64,000 nucleotides of DNA, from NCBI RefSeq assembly GCF_003480915.1, contig NZ_QUKD01000001.1, positions 744,001 to 808,000 of the forward strand. The letters are read 5' to 3'. This stretch comes from Parabacteroides sp. TM07-1AC. GTDB lineage: Bacteria > Bacteroidota > Bacteroidia > Bacteroidales > Tannerellaceae. Each line of letters begins with the position of its first letter. Within the stretch, counting starts at the first letter, position 1. This document shows positions 1 through 9,947 of the stretch, piece after piece. The notes under the pieces are model-generated. The model was not told the origin of the DNA, did not search any database, and saw nothing but the letters and a program-made list of their open reading frames with translations. A program made the position numbers and the translations under genes.

Positions 1-59
1 TTCTTCGCCCGATATTTGTAATTCAATACAACTATTTCAGAACCTTGTCCCGTGTTTTC

Positions 60-131
60 GAAATATTTGTTTCACCTAGGAGAAACAGTTGTTTCCATCG
101 GGTGAAACAGTTGTTTCTTCACAATGAAACA
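60..131. repeat. Tandem 22-bp palindromic array
   Basis: GAAA begins at 60, 82, 104 and 126, an exact 22-bp period. The units at 82-95 and 104-117 are GAAACAGTTGTTTC, a 14-bp inverted repeat with a 2-bp centre. The unit at 60 is a diverged version and the one at 126 is partial. The array lies upstream of the M24 peptidase promoter. Its function is unknown; it shares its architecture, but not its sequence, with arrays at 10197, 20904 and 56155. Confidence 0.8.
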
Positions 132-220
132 AAATTGCCCAACCAATATTACAAGAGAAAATACAGATGATATTTAATCAAGATTTAATATCAAACTCAT
201 TTTTTCCCGACAGATTTTAA

Positions 221-228
221 TACCTTTG
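221..228 (+). promoter_or_regulatory. -7 box of M24 peptidase promoter
   Basis: TACCTTTG matches the Bacteroidota -7 consensus TAnnTTTG perfectly and lies 26 bp before the ATG at 255. No clear TTTG -33 element is seen. Confidence 0.6.
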
Positions 229-254
229 AAGCCACATAAAAATAAAAGTTGGAG

Positions 255-1430
255 ATGATACAAAAAGAACTGATCGACGACCTGCAACTCAAATGGGGTC
301 GTATACAACAGGCAATGCAAGCACAGCATGCAGATGCCTGCCTGCTGAGTGTAGATGTAAACCTGTATTATACAACCGGACGGATTTTCAGCGGATATTT
401 CTATCTGCCTGCAGAAGGAGCACCCTGGTTCTTCGTCAAACGTCCGAACGGCCTGACCGACGATCATATCGAATATATCCGCAAACCCGAACAAATAGCC
501 GAGATATTCGCCGCCCGCGGTATCCCGATGCCGGAAAAACTGTTACTGGAAGCCGACGAGTTGACATACAACGATTATATCCGCCTGCAATCCATATTCA
601 ACCCGAAAGAAACAGGTAATGCAACCGGCTTGATGAGAACCCTGCGCGAGATCAAAACACCGTGGGAAATCTCGCAGTTCCGTATCTCTGCCGAAAAACA
701 TGCCAAGACATACTCGGAAATTACCGAATGTTTCCGTCCGGGAATGACCGACCTAGAATTTCAGTATGAAATAGAAAAACGCATGCGCCAGAACGGTTCG
801 ATCGGAATCTTTCGTGCATTCGGGGCTAACATGGATATCTTTATGGGAAGCATCCTGGCAGGTGAGAACGCAGAAGCTCCCTCTCCTTTCGACTTTGCCC
901 TGGGAGGCAATGGTATGGACGCATCCTGCCCGCTCGGAGCCAACGGCACGATCCTGAAAGACGGGACAGCCATCATGGTAGATATGGCAGGTAATTATAC
1001 ACCGTATATGACCGACATGACCCGCGTATTCTCAGTCGGTAAACTGACGGAAGAAGCTTATCGTGCGCATCAGACCTCATTAACGATACAAAATGAAATC
1101 GAAAATGTCGCCCGTCCGGGTGTCGTCTGTTCGGAATTATATAACATCGCTGCCGGTATCGCAGAGAAAGAAGGATTTGCCGGAAACTTCATGGGAACCA
1201 AACAGCAGGCTAAATTCGTCGGACACGGTATCGGTATCCAGATCAACGAGCTTCCGGTGCTGACTCCCCGTTCCAAAGAAGAGCTGCAACCGAATATGGT
1301 ATTTGCCCTCGAACCTAAATTCGTCATTCCGGGTGTAGGAGCCGTCGGTATCGAGAACAGTTTCCTGGTTACCGAAACAGGTATCGAGAAACTGACTCAT
1401 TTCGAAGAAGAGATCATTCAATTACATTAA
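255..1430 (+). CDS. M24 family metallopeptidase (Xaa-Pro aminopeptidase-like)
   Basis: A 391-residue cytoplasmic protein of the creatinase/aminopeptidase P family. It has an N-terminal creatinase-like domain (about 1-135) and a C-terminal pita-bread M24 domain. The dinuclear metal ligands are visible: two Asp in VDMAGNYTPYMTDMTR, His in GHGIGIQ, and Glu in FALEPKF and GIENSF. These proteins usually cleave N-terminal Xaa-Pro bonds or dipeptides; the exact substrate cannot be read from sequence. I chose the ATG at 255. A TTG at 249 in the same frame would add only two residues and is less likely. No signal peptide is seen. An alkaline phosphatase gene follows after 20 bp, probably in the same transcript. 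Confidence 0.88.
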   Translation: MIQKELIDDLQLKWGRIQQAMQAQHADACLLSVDVNLYYTTGRIFSGYFYLPAEGAPWFFVKRPNGLTDDHIEYIRKPEQIAEIFAARGIPMPEKLLLEADELTYNDYIRLQSIFNPKETGNATGLMRTLREIKTPWEISQFRISAEKHAKTYSEITECFRPGMTDLEFQYEIEKRMRQNGSIGIFRAFGANMDIFMGSILAGENAEAPSPFDFALGGNGMDASCPLGANGTILKDGTAIMVDMAGNYTPYMTDMTRVFSVGKLTEEAYRAHQTSLTIQNEIENVARPGVVCSELYNIAAGIAEKEGFAGNFMGTKQQAKFVGHGIGIQINELPVLTPRSKEELQPNMVFALEPKFVIPGVGAVGIENSFLVTETGIEKLTHFEEEIIQLH

Positions 1431-1450
1431 TTAATAAACAATAAAAGCAC

Positions 1451-3145
1451 ATGAAAAAGACGATTACTTTTCTGCTTCTACTGGCATTCATCATTATGCC
1501 GGCAAAAGCTGCAGATGTAGAAAATGTAAAACCGGTCAAGAACGTTATTCTTCTGATACCGGACGGAACTTCACTGGCTACCGTTTCTATGGCACGCTGG
1601 TTGCAATGGTATACCAACCCGGACAAACCCAACCTGAATCTAGACCCGTACCTGTGCGGTACCGTACGTACACACTCATCAAATGCTCCGATCGGCGACT
1701 CTGCTCCGACTACTTCCTGTTATATGACAGGCTATCCGAGCCGTACCGGTTATGTCTCTACTTATCCGGAAAATGACGGTGACAACGATATCTATCCGAC
1801 CGATCCCGAACGTGCTTTCCAGCCACTTACAACTGTGTTGGAAGCCGCAAAAATAACACAGGGCAAATCGACCGGCCTTGTTTTCACCTGCGAATTTCCT
1901 CATGCTACACCGGCAGACTGTTCCGCCCATAGCTACAACCGTGGCAAATATGAATGGATCGCTCCGCAGATGGCTCATAACGATCTGAATGTAGTGATCG
2001 GTGGTGGTGTTTCCCTCCTTCCTGAAGAAAGTGAGGCCTACCTGAAAGGTAATGGATACGGCGTATTCAAAAACGACATCAACGGCATGCGCAACTATAA
2101 CGGTGATAATATGTGGGCTTTGTTCGCAGACCGCGAAATGGCTTACGACATCGACCGCGATCCGACTCAACAACCAGACCTGGAAGAGATGACCCGCATT
2201 GCTATCCAGAAACTATCCAAAAACCCGGAAGGTTTCTTCCTGATGGTAGAAGGCAGTAAAGTAGACTGGGCCGCTCACGCAAACGACCCTGTCGGCATGG
2301 CTACAGACATGTTGGCTTACGACCGTGCCTGCGGTGCCGCACTCGAATTTGCCCGCCAAAACGGTGAAACAGCCGTTATCATGGTTCCTGACCACGGAAA
2401 CAGCGGTATCAGTATCGGTCGTGCCGACTGCAAAGGATACGACAAACTAACGAAAGACCAGTTATTCCACCAGTTCTCTCTGTATAAACTGACGGCAGAA
2501 GGATTCGCTAAGAAAGTAAACAGCGAACCGAATTCGGAAGTACAGAACATCTTCCGTGAATATGCAGGTTTCGAACTAAGCCCGGAAGAACTGGATGCTT
2601 TGAACCATTGTAAAGACTATAAAAACAGTCCGATCCCGGAAGCCGAACGCAAAACTGAAGGCAAAGGTTCACTGTATAGCGGTTCGCTGACCTCTTTCAT
2701 GTCGAAACTGCTTACCTCAAAAACCTGTTTCGGATTTACCACCGGCGGTCATACCGGCGAAGATGTCTTCCTGGCAGCCTATCATCCCGACAAGGCCAGC
2801 CTGCCGATCGGTATGCATACCAATATCGAACTGAACGCCTACCTGTGCGCTTTATTCGGCATGGACCGCGACAAGCTGGATGAACTTACGGCAGAGAATT
2901 TCGCCCCTCACACAGAAGTATTCGAAGACTACCAATGTAAGATTATCCCCGCTAAAGATGAGAAAGGCTCTCCTTCACTAGTCGTGAAGAATAAGAAGAA
3001 ACAGATCAACATCACACCGTTCAGCAATATCGTTACAATCGGTAAGAAAGGACAGGAAGAAGTCCGGCTGAATTCAGTCGTTGTCTATGTAGATAAGAAC
3101 AATACATTCTATCTCCCGACGAAGCTGGCAGATTATCTGAAATAA
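1451..3145 (+). CDS. Alkaline phosphatase (secreted)
   Basis: 564 residues with a Sec signal peptide (positions 1-20, [13 protein letters not shown] then cleavage near AKA|AD). The alkaline phosphatase superfamily signature is clear: an early DG metal site in LLIPDGTS (about 36-41), the nucleophile region GDSAPTTS (about 82-89), the metal-binding [13 protein letters not shown], the PDHGNSG motif, and a late His in TGGHTGED. It should hydrolyse phosphomonoesters in the periplasm, releasing phosphate. The C-terminal ~100 residues after the last metal ligand form a small beta-rich extension. A strong intrinsic terminator follows the stop codon. Confidence 0.92.
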   Translation: MKKTITFLLLLAFIIMPAKAADVENVKPVKNVILLIPDGTSLATVSMARWLQWYTNPDKPNLNLDPYLCGTVRTHSSNAPIGDSAPTTSCYMTGYPSRTGYVSTYPENDGDNDIYPTDPERAFQPLTTVLEAAKITQGKSTGLVFTCEFPHATPADCSAHSYNRGKYEWIAPQMAHNDLNVVIGGGVSLLPEESEAYLKGNGYGVFKNDINGMRNYNGDNMWALFADREMAYDIDRDPTQQPDLEEMTRIAIQKLSKNPEGFFLMVEGSKVDWAAHANDPVGMATDMLAYDRACGAALEFARQNGETAVIMVPDHGNSGISIGRADCKGYDKLTKDQLFHQFSLYKLTAEGFAKKVNSEPNSEVQNIFREYAGFELSPEELDALNHCKDYKNSPIPEAERKTEGKGSLYSGSLTSFMSKLLTSKTCFGFTTGGHTGEDVFLAAYHPDKASLPIGMHTNIELNAYLCALFGMDRDKLDELTAENFAPHTEVFEDYQCKIIPAKDEKGSPSLVVKNKKKQINITPFSNIVTIGKKGQEEVRLNSVVVYVDKNNTFYLPTKLADYLK

Positions 3146-3152
3146 ATATAAA

Positions 3153-3186
3153 GCGGAGACTTCATATTCGGTCTCCGTTTTTTTTA
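3153..3186 (+). terminator. Intrinsic terminator after alkaline phosphatase
   Basis: Stem CGGAGAC (3154-3160) pairs with GTCTCCG (3171-3177) around a 10-nt loop, followed by a run of eight T. It separates the phosphatase from the pyrBI transcript. Confidence 0.92.
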
Positions 3187-3194
3187 TACTTTTG
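3187..3194 (+). promoter_or_regulatory. -7 box of pyrBI promoter
   Basis: TACTTTTG fits TAnnTTTG and lies 24 bp before the ATG at 3219. It overlaps an in-frame TTG at 3192, which therefore cannot be the translation start. Confidence 0.65.
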
Positions 3195-3218
3195 CAAGAA
3201 AGACAGATTATACACAAA

Positions 3219-4133
3219 ATGAAAAGTAAAAGTTTAGTTTCTATCGATCAATGTTCCAAAGAGGACATTCTTCGTATTCTGGATAACGCCAGGAAGTTTG
3301 AGGAAAACCCGAACCGAAAGGTGCTGGAAGGCAAAGTTGCTGCCACCCTGTTTTTTGAACCCTCTACACGCACGCGATTAAGCTTCGAAACAGCTGTCAA
3401 CCGCCTGGGCGGACGAGTGATCGGATTTCAGGATGCCTCTACGACCAGTTCTTCCAAAGGGGAAACACTGAAAGATACGATCCTGATGGTCAGCAATTAT
3501 GTCGACCTGATCATTATGAGACACCATCTGGAAGGTGCAGCACGCTATGCTTCGGAAGTAACCGATATTCCAATCATCAACGCAGGAGACGGAGCAAACC
3601 AGCATCCCTCGCAAACCATGCTCGACCTGTATTCGATCCAAAAGACACAAGGAAAACTGACCGACCTGAATATCACAATGGTGGGCGACCTGAAATATGG
3701 CCGTACGGTACATTCGCTGATCGTCGGCATGTCGCACTTCAATCCTACTTTTCATTTCGTGGCTCCGGACGAACTTCGCATGCCGGACGAATACAAGAAT
3801 TTCTGCGACGAACACGGCATCAAATATTACGAGCATACCACTTTCGACGAAGAGGTGATCAACCAATCCGATATCCTTTACATGACCCGCGTACAGCGCG
3901 AACGCTTTACCGACCTGGAAGAATACGAACGGGTAAAGAATGTGTATATCCTGCGTAACAAAATGTTGGAAGGAAGCCGCGAAAATCTCCGTATCCTCCA
4001 CCCGCTGCCCCGCGTAAACGAGATCGCTTACGATGTGGATGATAATCCGAAAGCCTACTATATCCAGCAGGCACGCAACGGATTGTTTGCCCGTCAGGCT
4101 ATTATTTGTGAAGTTTTAGGTATCAATATTTAA
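3219..4133 (+). CDS. pyrB: Aspartate carbamoyltransferase, catalytic subunit
   Basis: 304 residues, the usual PyrB length. It joins carbamoyl phosphate and L-aspartate in the second step of pyrimidine synthesis. The carbamoyl-phosphate motif STRTR is at 49-53, HPSQ at 129-132, and the HPLPR aspartate-site motif is near the C terminus. The start is the ATG at 3219 because the promoter -7 box overlaps the upstream TTG. pyrI follows after 14 bp, so both ATCase subunits are probably cotranslated and form the catalytic/regulatory holoenzyme. Confidence 0.97.
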   Translation: MKSKSLVSIDQCSKEDILRILDNARKFEENPNRKVLEGKVAATLFFEPSTRTRLSFETAVNRLGGRVIGFQDASTTSSSKGETLKDTILMVSNYVDLIIMRHHLEGAARYASEVTDIPIINAGDGANQHPSQTMLDLYSIQKTQGKLTDLNITMVGDLKYGRTVHSLIVGMSHFNPTFHFVAPDELRMPDEYKNFCDEHGIKYYEHTTFDEEVINQSDILYMTRVQRERFTDLEEYERVKNVYILRNKMLEGSRENLRILHPLPRVNEIAYDVDDNPKAYYIQQARNGLFARQAIICEVLGINI

Positions 4134-4147
4134 TTCTGATAATCGTT

Positions 4148-4612
4148 ATGTCAGTAGAAAAGAAAAGAGAATTGCAGGTTGCCGCCCTGGAGAACGGAAC
4201 TGCTATCGACCATATTCCTCCCAGCCAGTTATTTAAAGTCGCCAAATTGTTGGGACTTGAAAATATGGACAACACGATCACGATCGGCAACAATTTCCAA
4301 AGCAAGAAGATGGGTTGTAAAGGCGTGATCAAAATATCCGATAAGTTCTTCGAAGAAGATGAGATCAACCGTATCGCACTGATCGCTCCGAAAGTGATTC
4401 TGAACATTATCCGCGACTACGAGGTTGTAGAGAAAAAAACGGTTACTTTGCCGGACGAACTGATCGGACTGGTTAAATGTAACAATCCGAAATGTATCAC
4501 CAATAATGAACCGATGCCGAGCCGTTTCGAAGTGATCGACAAAGAGAAAGGCACGATCAAATGTCATTATTGCGAACGCAAGATCAATAAAGAAGACATT
4601 ATTATTAAATAA
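4148..4612 (+). CDS. pyrI: Aspartate carbamoyltransferase, regulatory subunit
   Basis: 154 residues. The N-terminal nucleotide-binding domain begins with the family motif YxxGxxIDHI in the form [10 protein letters not shown]. The C-terminal zinc domain carries four Cys (111, 116, 139, 142), the ligands that hold the contact with PyrB. It gives ATCase allosteric control by nucleotides. It sits directly downstream of pyrB. A hairpin-forming repeat begins right after its stop codon. Confidence 0.96.
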   Translation: MSVEKKRELQVAALENGTAIDHIPPSQLFKVAKLLGLENMDNTITIGNNFQSKKMGCKGVIKISDKFFEEDEINRIALIAPKVILNIIRDYEVVEKKTVTLPDELIGLVKCNNPKCITNNEPMPSRFEVIDKEKGTIKCHYCERKINKEDIIIK

Positions 4613-4687
4613 TTGAAAATGGAAAATGGAGAATTGAAAATTAGTTCTTCTCCATTTTCAACTTTCAATTTTCAATTTTCAATTCAT
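4613..4687. repeat. AT-rich hairpin repeat between pyrI and flavin reductase
   Basis: The stretch is made of near-repeats of (A)ATTGAAAAT and its complement. GAAAATGGAGAA at 4622-4633 pairs with TTCTCCATTTTC at 4648-4659, and the outer parts pair loosely. It reads without stops in the frame of the next gene and so mimics an N-terminal extension. Confidence 0.75.
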
Positions 4688-5254
4688 ATGAAGCAAAACT
4701 GGAAGCCCGGTACCATGATCTATCCTTTACCGGCCGTAATGGTTAGTTGTGGCAGCGAACCTTCAGAATATAATATTATAACTGTGGCGTGGGTCGGTAC
4801 GATTTGTACCAATCCACCCATGTGTTATATATCCGTACGTCCGGAACGCCATTCGTATCCGATCCTAAAAAAGAATATGGAATTTGTGATCAACCTGACC
4901 ACGCGCGAGTTGGCTTATGCCACCGACTGGTGCGGCGTTAATTCAGGAAAAGATCATCATAAGTTTAAAGAAATGGGACTGACGCCGGGTAAAGCAACAT
5001 TGGTGAATTGCCCCACCATCGAAGAAGCACCGCTTTGTATCGAATGCCGGGTAAAAGAAGTAGTTGCACTGGGCAGCCACGATATGTTCATCGCCGATGT
5101 TCTCAACGTCCAGGCGGATGATAAATACCTGGATCCACAAACAGGTGCATTCGATATGCAACGGGCAGACCTGCTGGCTTATTCGCACGGTAAATATTAT
5201 GGGTTAGGTGAGTTTGTAGGTAAATTCGGCTGGTCCGTAAAAAAGAAAAAATAA
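4688..5254 (+). CDS. Flavin reductase family protein
   Basis: 188 residues from the ATG at 4688. It is a split-barrel FMN-binding protein of the flavin reductase/FlaRed family: the N terminus PLPAVMVSCG, followed by ITVAWVGTICTNPPMCYISVR and PERHSYPILK, is typical. It probably binds FMN and reduces flavin or an unknown partner; the reaction is not determined. Starts at 4613 (TTG) or 4619 (ATG) would put about 25 residues encoded by the hairpin repeat in front of the protein, so I reject them. The next gene begins 4 bp after its stop, suggesting cotranscription. Confidence 0.85.
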   Translation: MKQNWKPGTMIYPLPAVMVSCGSEPSEYNIITVAWVGTICTNPPMCYISVRPERHSYPILKKNMEFVINLTTRELAYATDWCGVNSGKDHHKFKEMGLTPGKATLVNCPTIEEAPLCIECRVKEVVALGSHDMFIADVLNVQADDKYLDPQTGAFDMQRADLLAYSHGKYYGLGEFVGKFGWSVKKKK

Positions 5255-5258
5255 ACGT

Positions 5259-5975
5259 ATGAAAAAGACTCTCCTTCTATTGCCATTATTTCTTCTGTGC
5301 ATTTCAGTCCAGGCACAGAAGCTCATACAGATTGAAGATAAAATCTTCTACCTTGGTGCAAAGGTGGGAGTCAATTCTACATTCCCGATCATTAACTCAT
5401 TGACAATAGACGGTGTCGAAGCCGAAAATATCCGTCTGCAATATAAAGTCGGTTATCAGGCTTCTTTCTTTTGCAGGATCAATATCGACCGTTTCTTTAT
5501 CCAACCGGACTTGACATGGTCGCGCAAGCAAGGAGATGTTCTTTTTTCATTGCCGCAAACTACCGAATCAGACCAGGCAGCCGGAAGTATTTCGGAAACA
5601 GACCGGCTCCAACTAAAAACGACATCACTGGAAATGCCGGTCATGATCGGTTATTATCTTGTAAAGGAAGGTCCTTATGCCCTCAGCATGATGGTAGGCC
5701 CCAAAGTGAAATACAACTACAAGTCACGCTATACGACCCATTTTTCTGAAGTCACCAACGAATACATCAATGACAGTACACCGTTCGGACTGGGCATCGC
5801 CACAGGGCTGGGCGTGAGTATCTGGCGTCTGTTTTTCGAATTCACCTACGAATTCGGGCTTAACAAGGTTGAGTCCGATTTTAAGGACAAATCCTCGTTA
5901 ACCCCGATAGAAAGAAATATCTCGATAGACAAGCGGACCAATATGATGAGCTTCTCGCTCGGTTTCCTGTTCTGA
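5259..5975 (+). CDS. Outer-membrane beta-barrel protein (PorT-like family)
   Basis: 238 residues. The signal peptide is at 1-19 (LLLLPLFLLCISVQAQ). The rest consists of alternating hydrophobic/polar strands such as YLGAKVGVNSTFP, YQASFFCRINIDRFFIQPDLTWSR and MVGPKVKYNYKSRY, ending in an aromatic residue (MSFSLGFLF) as in outer-membrane barrels. It resembles the small PorT/OMP_b-brl proteins of Bacteroidota, but I cannot say it is the T9SS component PorT. It is the last gene of the pyrBI transcript and converges with the nuclease gene on the other strand. Confidence 0.75.
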   Translation: MKKTLLLLPLFLLCISVQAQKLIQIEDKIFYLGAKVGVNSTFPIINSLTIDGVEAENIRLQYKVGYQASFFCRINIDRFFIQPDLTWSRKQGDVLFSLPQTTESDQAAGSISETDRLQLKTTSLEMPVMIGYYLVKEGPYALSMMVGPKVKYNYKSRYTTHFSEVTNEYINDSTPFGLGIATGLGVSIWRLFFEFTYEFGLNKVESDFKDKSSLTPIERNISIDKRTNMMSFSLGFLF

Positions 5976-5995
5976 TCCGTTTGACTCTTCTCCGT

Positions 5996-8875
5996 CTATT
6001 TTCCGCATATATCCTTGAAAGGACACCAGGCACAGGCTTTTTCCGTCGTCGTCTGCACGAACGGAGTTTTCTGTCCGAATATCTCATCCAGACAACGGCG
6101 CAGTTCCGCTTCAAAGTCGGCCGAATAAACAGAGAAATCCGTTACCGGCTCTGTTTTCATCCGCTCCACGCGCCGGCTCACGGCTGCATCGAACGAATCG
6201 GAAAAGAGCGTACGCATATAATAAATTCCCGGCTGAAGGGTCTTTCCTGCAGGCACGTCGCCCAGCATCCATGAGTACATGAAAACCTGCATCACGGCTT
6301 TGGCACGGTCTTTATCTTCTTTATCGAACAGACTCTCTATAGAAGTAAATACCGAAGTCCCGCTCCCACTCTTATAATCGATGATGCGGACCGTATCACG
6401 CACCTCATCGATCCGGTCGATAAAACCTTTCAACTGGATTTCCGTCCGACCGTCACCCAGGGTAAACAGGCGATTGATCTTCCGCTCCGATTCGATATAA
6501 CGGAAAGGCGTCAGTTTACTGTCGCGCTCCAGTATCTTTTCCACATATTTCCGGATCATCTCACCGATCAGGAAGTTCTGCCCCGTCAAAGGACGTACGA
6601 CATCCGACATAAAAAAGATCTCCGCAAATGCCCGTGCAATAGCGCCGGTCAGGACAGGTGTATCTTTCTTAATCGCCTTCAGTAAATCGGCTGTTACCAT
6701 CTTTCCGCAAAGAGGCATGTACAACTCTTCCATCACTTTGTGCAGGATACTTCCGAACACATTGCTCTCGATCGTTTCACTGACCTCCTCTTCCTCCTGT
6801 ATACCTTCGACCACCGAAAAATAGAACTTCAGCGGACAATCCAGATAGGTATTGACCGCACTGGCAGAAATGGCCCTGTGCCCTCCTTTATGGAAAGCCT
6901 TCAACCGTTGCATCACTTCGTCCGTTTTCCGGACCTGCAAAGCCGGGGTTTTCGCGGACGAGACATTATAGACGACCAGTTTGTTCAGCAACGGCTCTTC
7001 ATAATGGTAGTGCAGCTGATGGACAAAACGGCTGACTTCGCCTGTCTGCAAACCATTACTGCGGGTATCGTAGAGCAGGCTGACATGGCTCGCCCGATAA
7101 ATCAGACGATAAAAATGGTAAGCCCATACACTGTCCTGATGCTCATAAGTGGGCAGGCCGAAACCTCTTCGCAAGTTATAAGGGATAAACGAGTTGGCCG
7201 CTTTCCTGAGTGGGAATATACCCTCATTCATGGAAAGGATGATCAGCCGGTCGAAATCCAGTGCACGGGTTTCAAGAACTCCCATGATCTGCAGACCGGA
7301 CAACGGTTCACCCCGGAAAGGGATAGTTATCGTATCGGTCACCCGTTTGAGCAGGCGGAAATAGGTGTCGATCTTCATCTCGATCCCGGCATCCTGCATG
7401 ATCTCTTTCATACGGTTGACGGTCGTAAAGTAATGGAAGATAAACTCCTGCTCCAGGTCGTTGGTGCGCTGGGTGGCATCTTCTTCCTCTTCACCGGAGG
7501 ATAAAGCGTGCATCACCTTATTCAGTTCCTGCAGGACATTGATCAGGTAATCGGAAAAGGTATTGACATCTGTTACCGGCAGGAAGAGGACGGACAAAAG
7601 AGGCGTCTTTCCCAGATCGGCGGCAGAAATATAGATCTTGTTGTTTTCCGCAATATCTTTCACCAGGGCATTGACCGCTTCCGGACCGGTCGAACTGATA
7701 TACCGATGGTTCAGGATAGGCAGCACGTCACGGAAATAGAAAACCGGCTGACGATCTACATAACGTACATTTTTCTGCAATGCCAGGATATACTCCATCA
7801 AAGAAGCGACTGGCGTACCTGCCAACGGATACCCCATCGTCACATTGATACGGCGTATCTGTTCGGGGATGGCATTCAGTACCGGAATAAGCAAATGTTC
7901 GTCAGGCAGGATAACGGCTGTACGCAACGCTTCCTCGGGCGACATTTCATCCTCCTTGCAAAGTTCGTTCAGCAATGTGTACACCTGTTTTGCCTGACCG
8001 ATACCGGAAGGAATACCGATCACCTCAATCTGTGTTTCCGTTTTTTCTTCCGGAGGAAGCGGATACTGCGACGGGAAGTTTTTAAGATTCCGTTCGACAA
8101 AATAGGATGCTTTATTATCCCGGTCCGTCACTTTATCCGAAGCATAATCCCAATAGAAATCAGCGATTCCCCGTTTCTGCAACTGCATCAGGAAACGTTC
8201 CTCCGCGACAGACAAGGCATTCAGACCGACAAAGACCACCTTCAGATAAGGCAGGTCACAACAGTCATCCTGCTCCATCTGTTCAACGACTTCACGGAAG
8301 ATCATACCTTCATAGCCTCTTCCCTCCGCCGCCAACGCTTCATGCAGATCGGTGTACAACGTATACAGGATTTTCCAGACAGTCAGAAATTTTTCCTGGT
8401 TCGGAGAATCTCCCTTCGGATAGAAAGACGACCAGAATGTACGGATTGCCGCAATCTGATCTTCATCCAGGAAATTGAAATCGTTCTCTATCTCCCGCAG
8501 GTCCGTCACATTCGTAAACAACATGCGGGCATCTGCCATATATTTATCGACATCATCAAAGTCGTTCAACAGCATTTCCCCCCAATAGAGGAACTCGTCA
8601 AAGGTTTCCGTCGAGCCGCTATGCCGGATATAGATATCGTACAGCATGAACAGCATATTGATCTTATCTGCCGCCTGTTTGCCGCTCAACTGCACAAACA
8701 GGTCGTTGATGGTCAGGATCGTCGGAGAGAAAAGCGGCTTGTCCGCCACCTCCGAAAGATATTTTTGAAAGAACAGGCCTGTTCGCCGGTTAGGAAAAAC
8801 AAAAGCCAGCTTACTGACCTCCGCTCCGTATTGCTGATAAAACAAAGAGGCTACCTGGTATAAGAATGGTGTCAT
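5996..8875 (-). CDS. PD-(D/E)XK nuclease family protein, AddB-like
   Basis: 959 residues. The N-terminal two-thirds has an inactive UvrD-like helicase look (LAFVFPNRRTGLFFQKYL in place of a Walker A). The C-terminal nuclease domain has ISASAVNTYLDCP, then GFIDRIDE and IIDYKSG (the D...DYK catalytic set). Four Cys (680, 948, 951, 957) match the spacing of the AddB iron-sulfur cluster that staples the nuclease domain. This suggests the AddB half of an AddAB-type recombination nuclease acting on double-strand breaks. No AddA is in the window. Its start overlaps the stop of the upstream aldo/keto reductase gene (ATGA, 8872-8875), implying translational coupling. Confidence 0.85.
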   Translation of the reverse strand: MTPFLYQVASLFYQQYGAEVSKLAFVFPNRRTGLFFQKYLSEVADKPLFSPTILTINDLFVQLSGKQAADKINMLFMLYDIYIRHSGSTETFDEFLYWGEMLLNDFDDVDKYMADARMLFTNVTDLREIENDFNFLDEDQIAAIRTFWSSFYPKGDSPNQEKFLTVWKILYTLYTDLHEALAAEGRGYEGMIFREVVEQMEQDDCCDLPYLKVVFVGLNALSVAEERFLMQLQKRGIADFYWDYASDKVTDRDNKASYFVERNLKNFPSQYPLPPEEKTETQIEVIGIPSGIGQAKQVYTLLNELCKEDEMSPEEALRTAVILPDEHLLIPVLNAIPEQIRRINVTMGYPLAGTPVASLMEYILALQKNVRYVDRQPVFYFRDVLPILNHRYISSTGPEAVNALVKDIAENNKIYISAADLGKTPLLSVLFLPVTDVNTFSDYLINVLQELNKVMHALSSGEEEEDATQRTNDLEQEFIFHYFTTVNRMKEIMQDAGIEMKIDTYFRLLKRVTDTITIPFRGEPLSGLQIMGVLETRALDFDRLIILSMNEGIFPLRKAANSFIPYNLRRGFGLPTYEHQDSVWAYHFYRLIYRASHVSLLYDTRSNGLQTGEVSRFVHQLHYHYEEPLLNKLVVYNVSSAKTPALQVRKTDEVMQRLKAFHKGGHRAISASAVNTYLDCPLKFYFSVVEGIQEEEEVSETIESNVFGSILHKVMEELYMPLCGKMVTADLLKAIKKDTPVLTGAIARAFAEIFFMSDVVRPLTGQNFLIGEMIRKYVEKILERDSKLTPFRYIESERKINRLFTLGDGRTEIQLKGFIDRIDEVRDTVRIIDYKSGSGTSVFTSIESLFDKEDKDRAKAVMQVFMYSWMLGDVPAGKTLQPGIYYMRTLFSDSFDAAVSRRVERMKTEPVTDFSVYSADFEAELRRCLDEIFGQKTPFVQTTTEKACAWCPFKDICGK

Positions 8876-9861
8876 ATCGATTCAATCCTTTCCAGTTCCT
8901 CTGATGTAAAACTAATATTATTCAACGCCTTCAAATTATCCAGTAACTGTTCTACCGAACTGGCTCCGACAAGGACGCTCGTTACACGATCGTCTTTCAG
9001 CAACCATGCCAACGCCATTTCTGCCAACGTCTGCCCACGTTCCATAGCCAACTCGTTCAAGCGGCATATCTTGTTTATTTTTTCCTCCGTCACCTGCTCA
9101 CGCTGCAAATGTCCTGTCGACCTGGCAGCCCTTGAGTTTTCCGGTATTCCGTGCAGATATTTATTGGTCAGCATCCCCTGTGCCAAAGGAGAAAAAGCAA
9201 TCATGCCTACGCCTTCTTTCTTCAATAAAGGTAACAAATCAGGTTCCGTCCAACGGTCGAACATGGAATAACGTGCTTGATGGATCAGGCAAGGAACACG
9301 ATATTCTCTCAATACGGCCAGTGCCTTTTCCGTCTGTTCAGCATTATAGTTTGAAATGCCCACATACAATGCTTTCCCCTGACGGACAATATCCGCCAAA
9401 GCTCCCATTGTTTCCTCTATCGGTGTTTCCGGATCGGGACGGTGGGAATAGAAGATATCCACATAATCGAGTCCCATCCGTTTCAGGCTCTGATCGAGAC
9501 TGGCTATCAAATACTTCCGGCTACCCCAATTCCCATACGGACCGGGCCACATATCGTAACCGGCTTTTGTCGAAATAAGCAGCTCATCCCGATAAGCTCC
9601 CAGTCCTTTCTTCAGAATCCTGCCGAAATTTTCTTCTGCAGAACCGTAGACTGGTCCGTAATTATTCGCCAGGTCAAAATGGGTAATCCCGTTATCGAAA
9701 GCCGTATGGGCAATCTTGATAAAGTTATTGAAAACATCCACACTGCCGAAGTTATGCCATAACCCCAGAGAAATAGCAGGTAATAAGATACCGCTGCGTC
9801 CACAACGACGATACGTCATCTCCGCGTATCTGTTTTCATTTGGTGTATATATACTTTCCAT
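8872..9861 (-). CDS. Aldo/keto reductase (YghZ/Gpr-like)
   Basis: 329 residues, an NADPH-dependent TIM-barrel oxidoreductase. The AKR active site is visible: Asp/Tyr in FDLANNYGPVYGS, Lys in STKAGYD, His in YSHRPDP. The cofactor end is present in VLVGASSVEQLLDNL. The N-terminal pattern YRRCGRSGILLPAISLGLW and the NNYGP loop resemble E. coli YghZ (L-glyceraldehyde-3-phosphate reductase), but the true substrate is unknown. It overlaps the nuclease gene by 4 bp and has its own -7 box 19 bp upstream. Confidence 0.9.
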   Translation of the reverse strand: MESIYTPNENRYAEMTYRRCGRSGILLPAISLGLWHNFGSVDVFNNFIKIAHTAFDNGITHFDLANNYGPVYGSAEENFGRILKKGLGAYRDELLISTKAGYDMWPGPYGNWGSRKYLIASLDQSLKRMGLDYVDIFYSHRPDPETPIEETMGALADIVRQGKALYVGISNYNAEQTEKALAVLREYRVPCLIHQARYSMFDRWTEPDLLPLLKKEGVGMIAFSPLAQGMLTNKYLHGIPENSRAARSTGHLQREQVTEEKINKICRLNELAMERGQTLAEMALAWLLKDDRVTSVLVGASSVEQLLDNLKALNNISFTSEELERIESI

Positions 9862-9879
9862 GGTGCATTTTATTTCTTA

Positions 9880-9887
9880 CAAATGTA
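9880..9887 (-). promoter_or_regulatory. -7 box of aldo/keto reductase promoter
   Basis: On the minus strand the box reads TACATTTG, a perfect TAnnTTTG, 18 bp before the start codon. Confidence 0.6.
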
Positions 9888-9947
9888 TATAAAAATTGCA
9901 TATCGGACACAGTCTTTTTTTAGTGTCGAACATAGTTTTGCACAAAT

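Noticed and set aside
3192..3218. TTG start for pyrB
   Set aside because: The codon lies inside the promoter -7 box and the extra residues are not part of PyrB proteins.
7508..8863. Long open frame (451 codons) on the plus strand
   Set aside because: It is antisense to the AddB-like gene, has no recognisable domain, and the minus-strand protein carries clear nuclease motifs.
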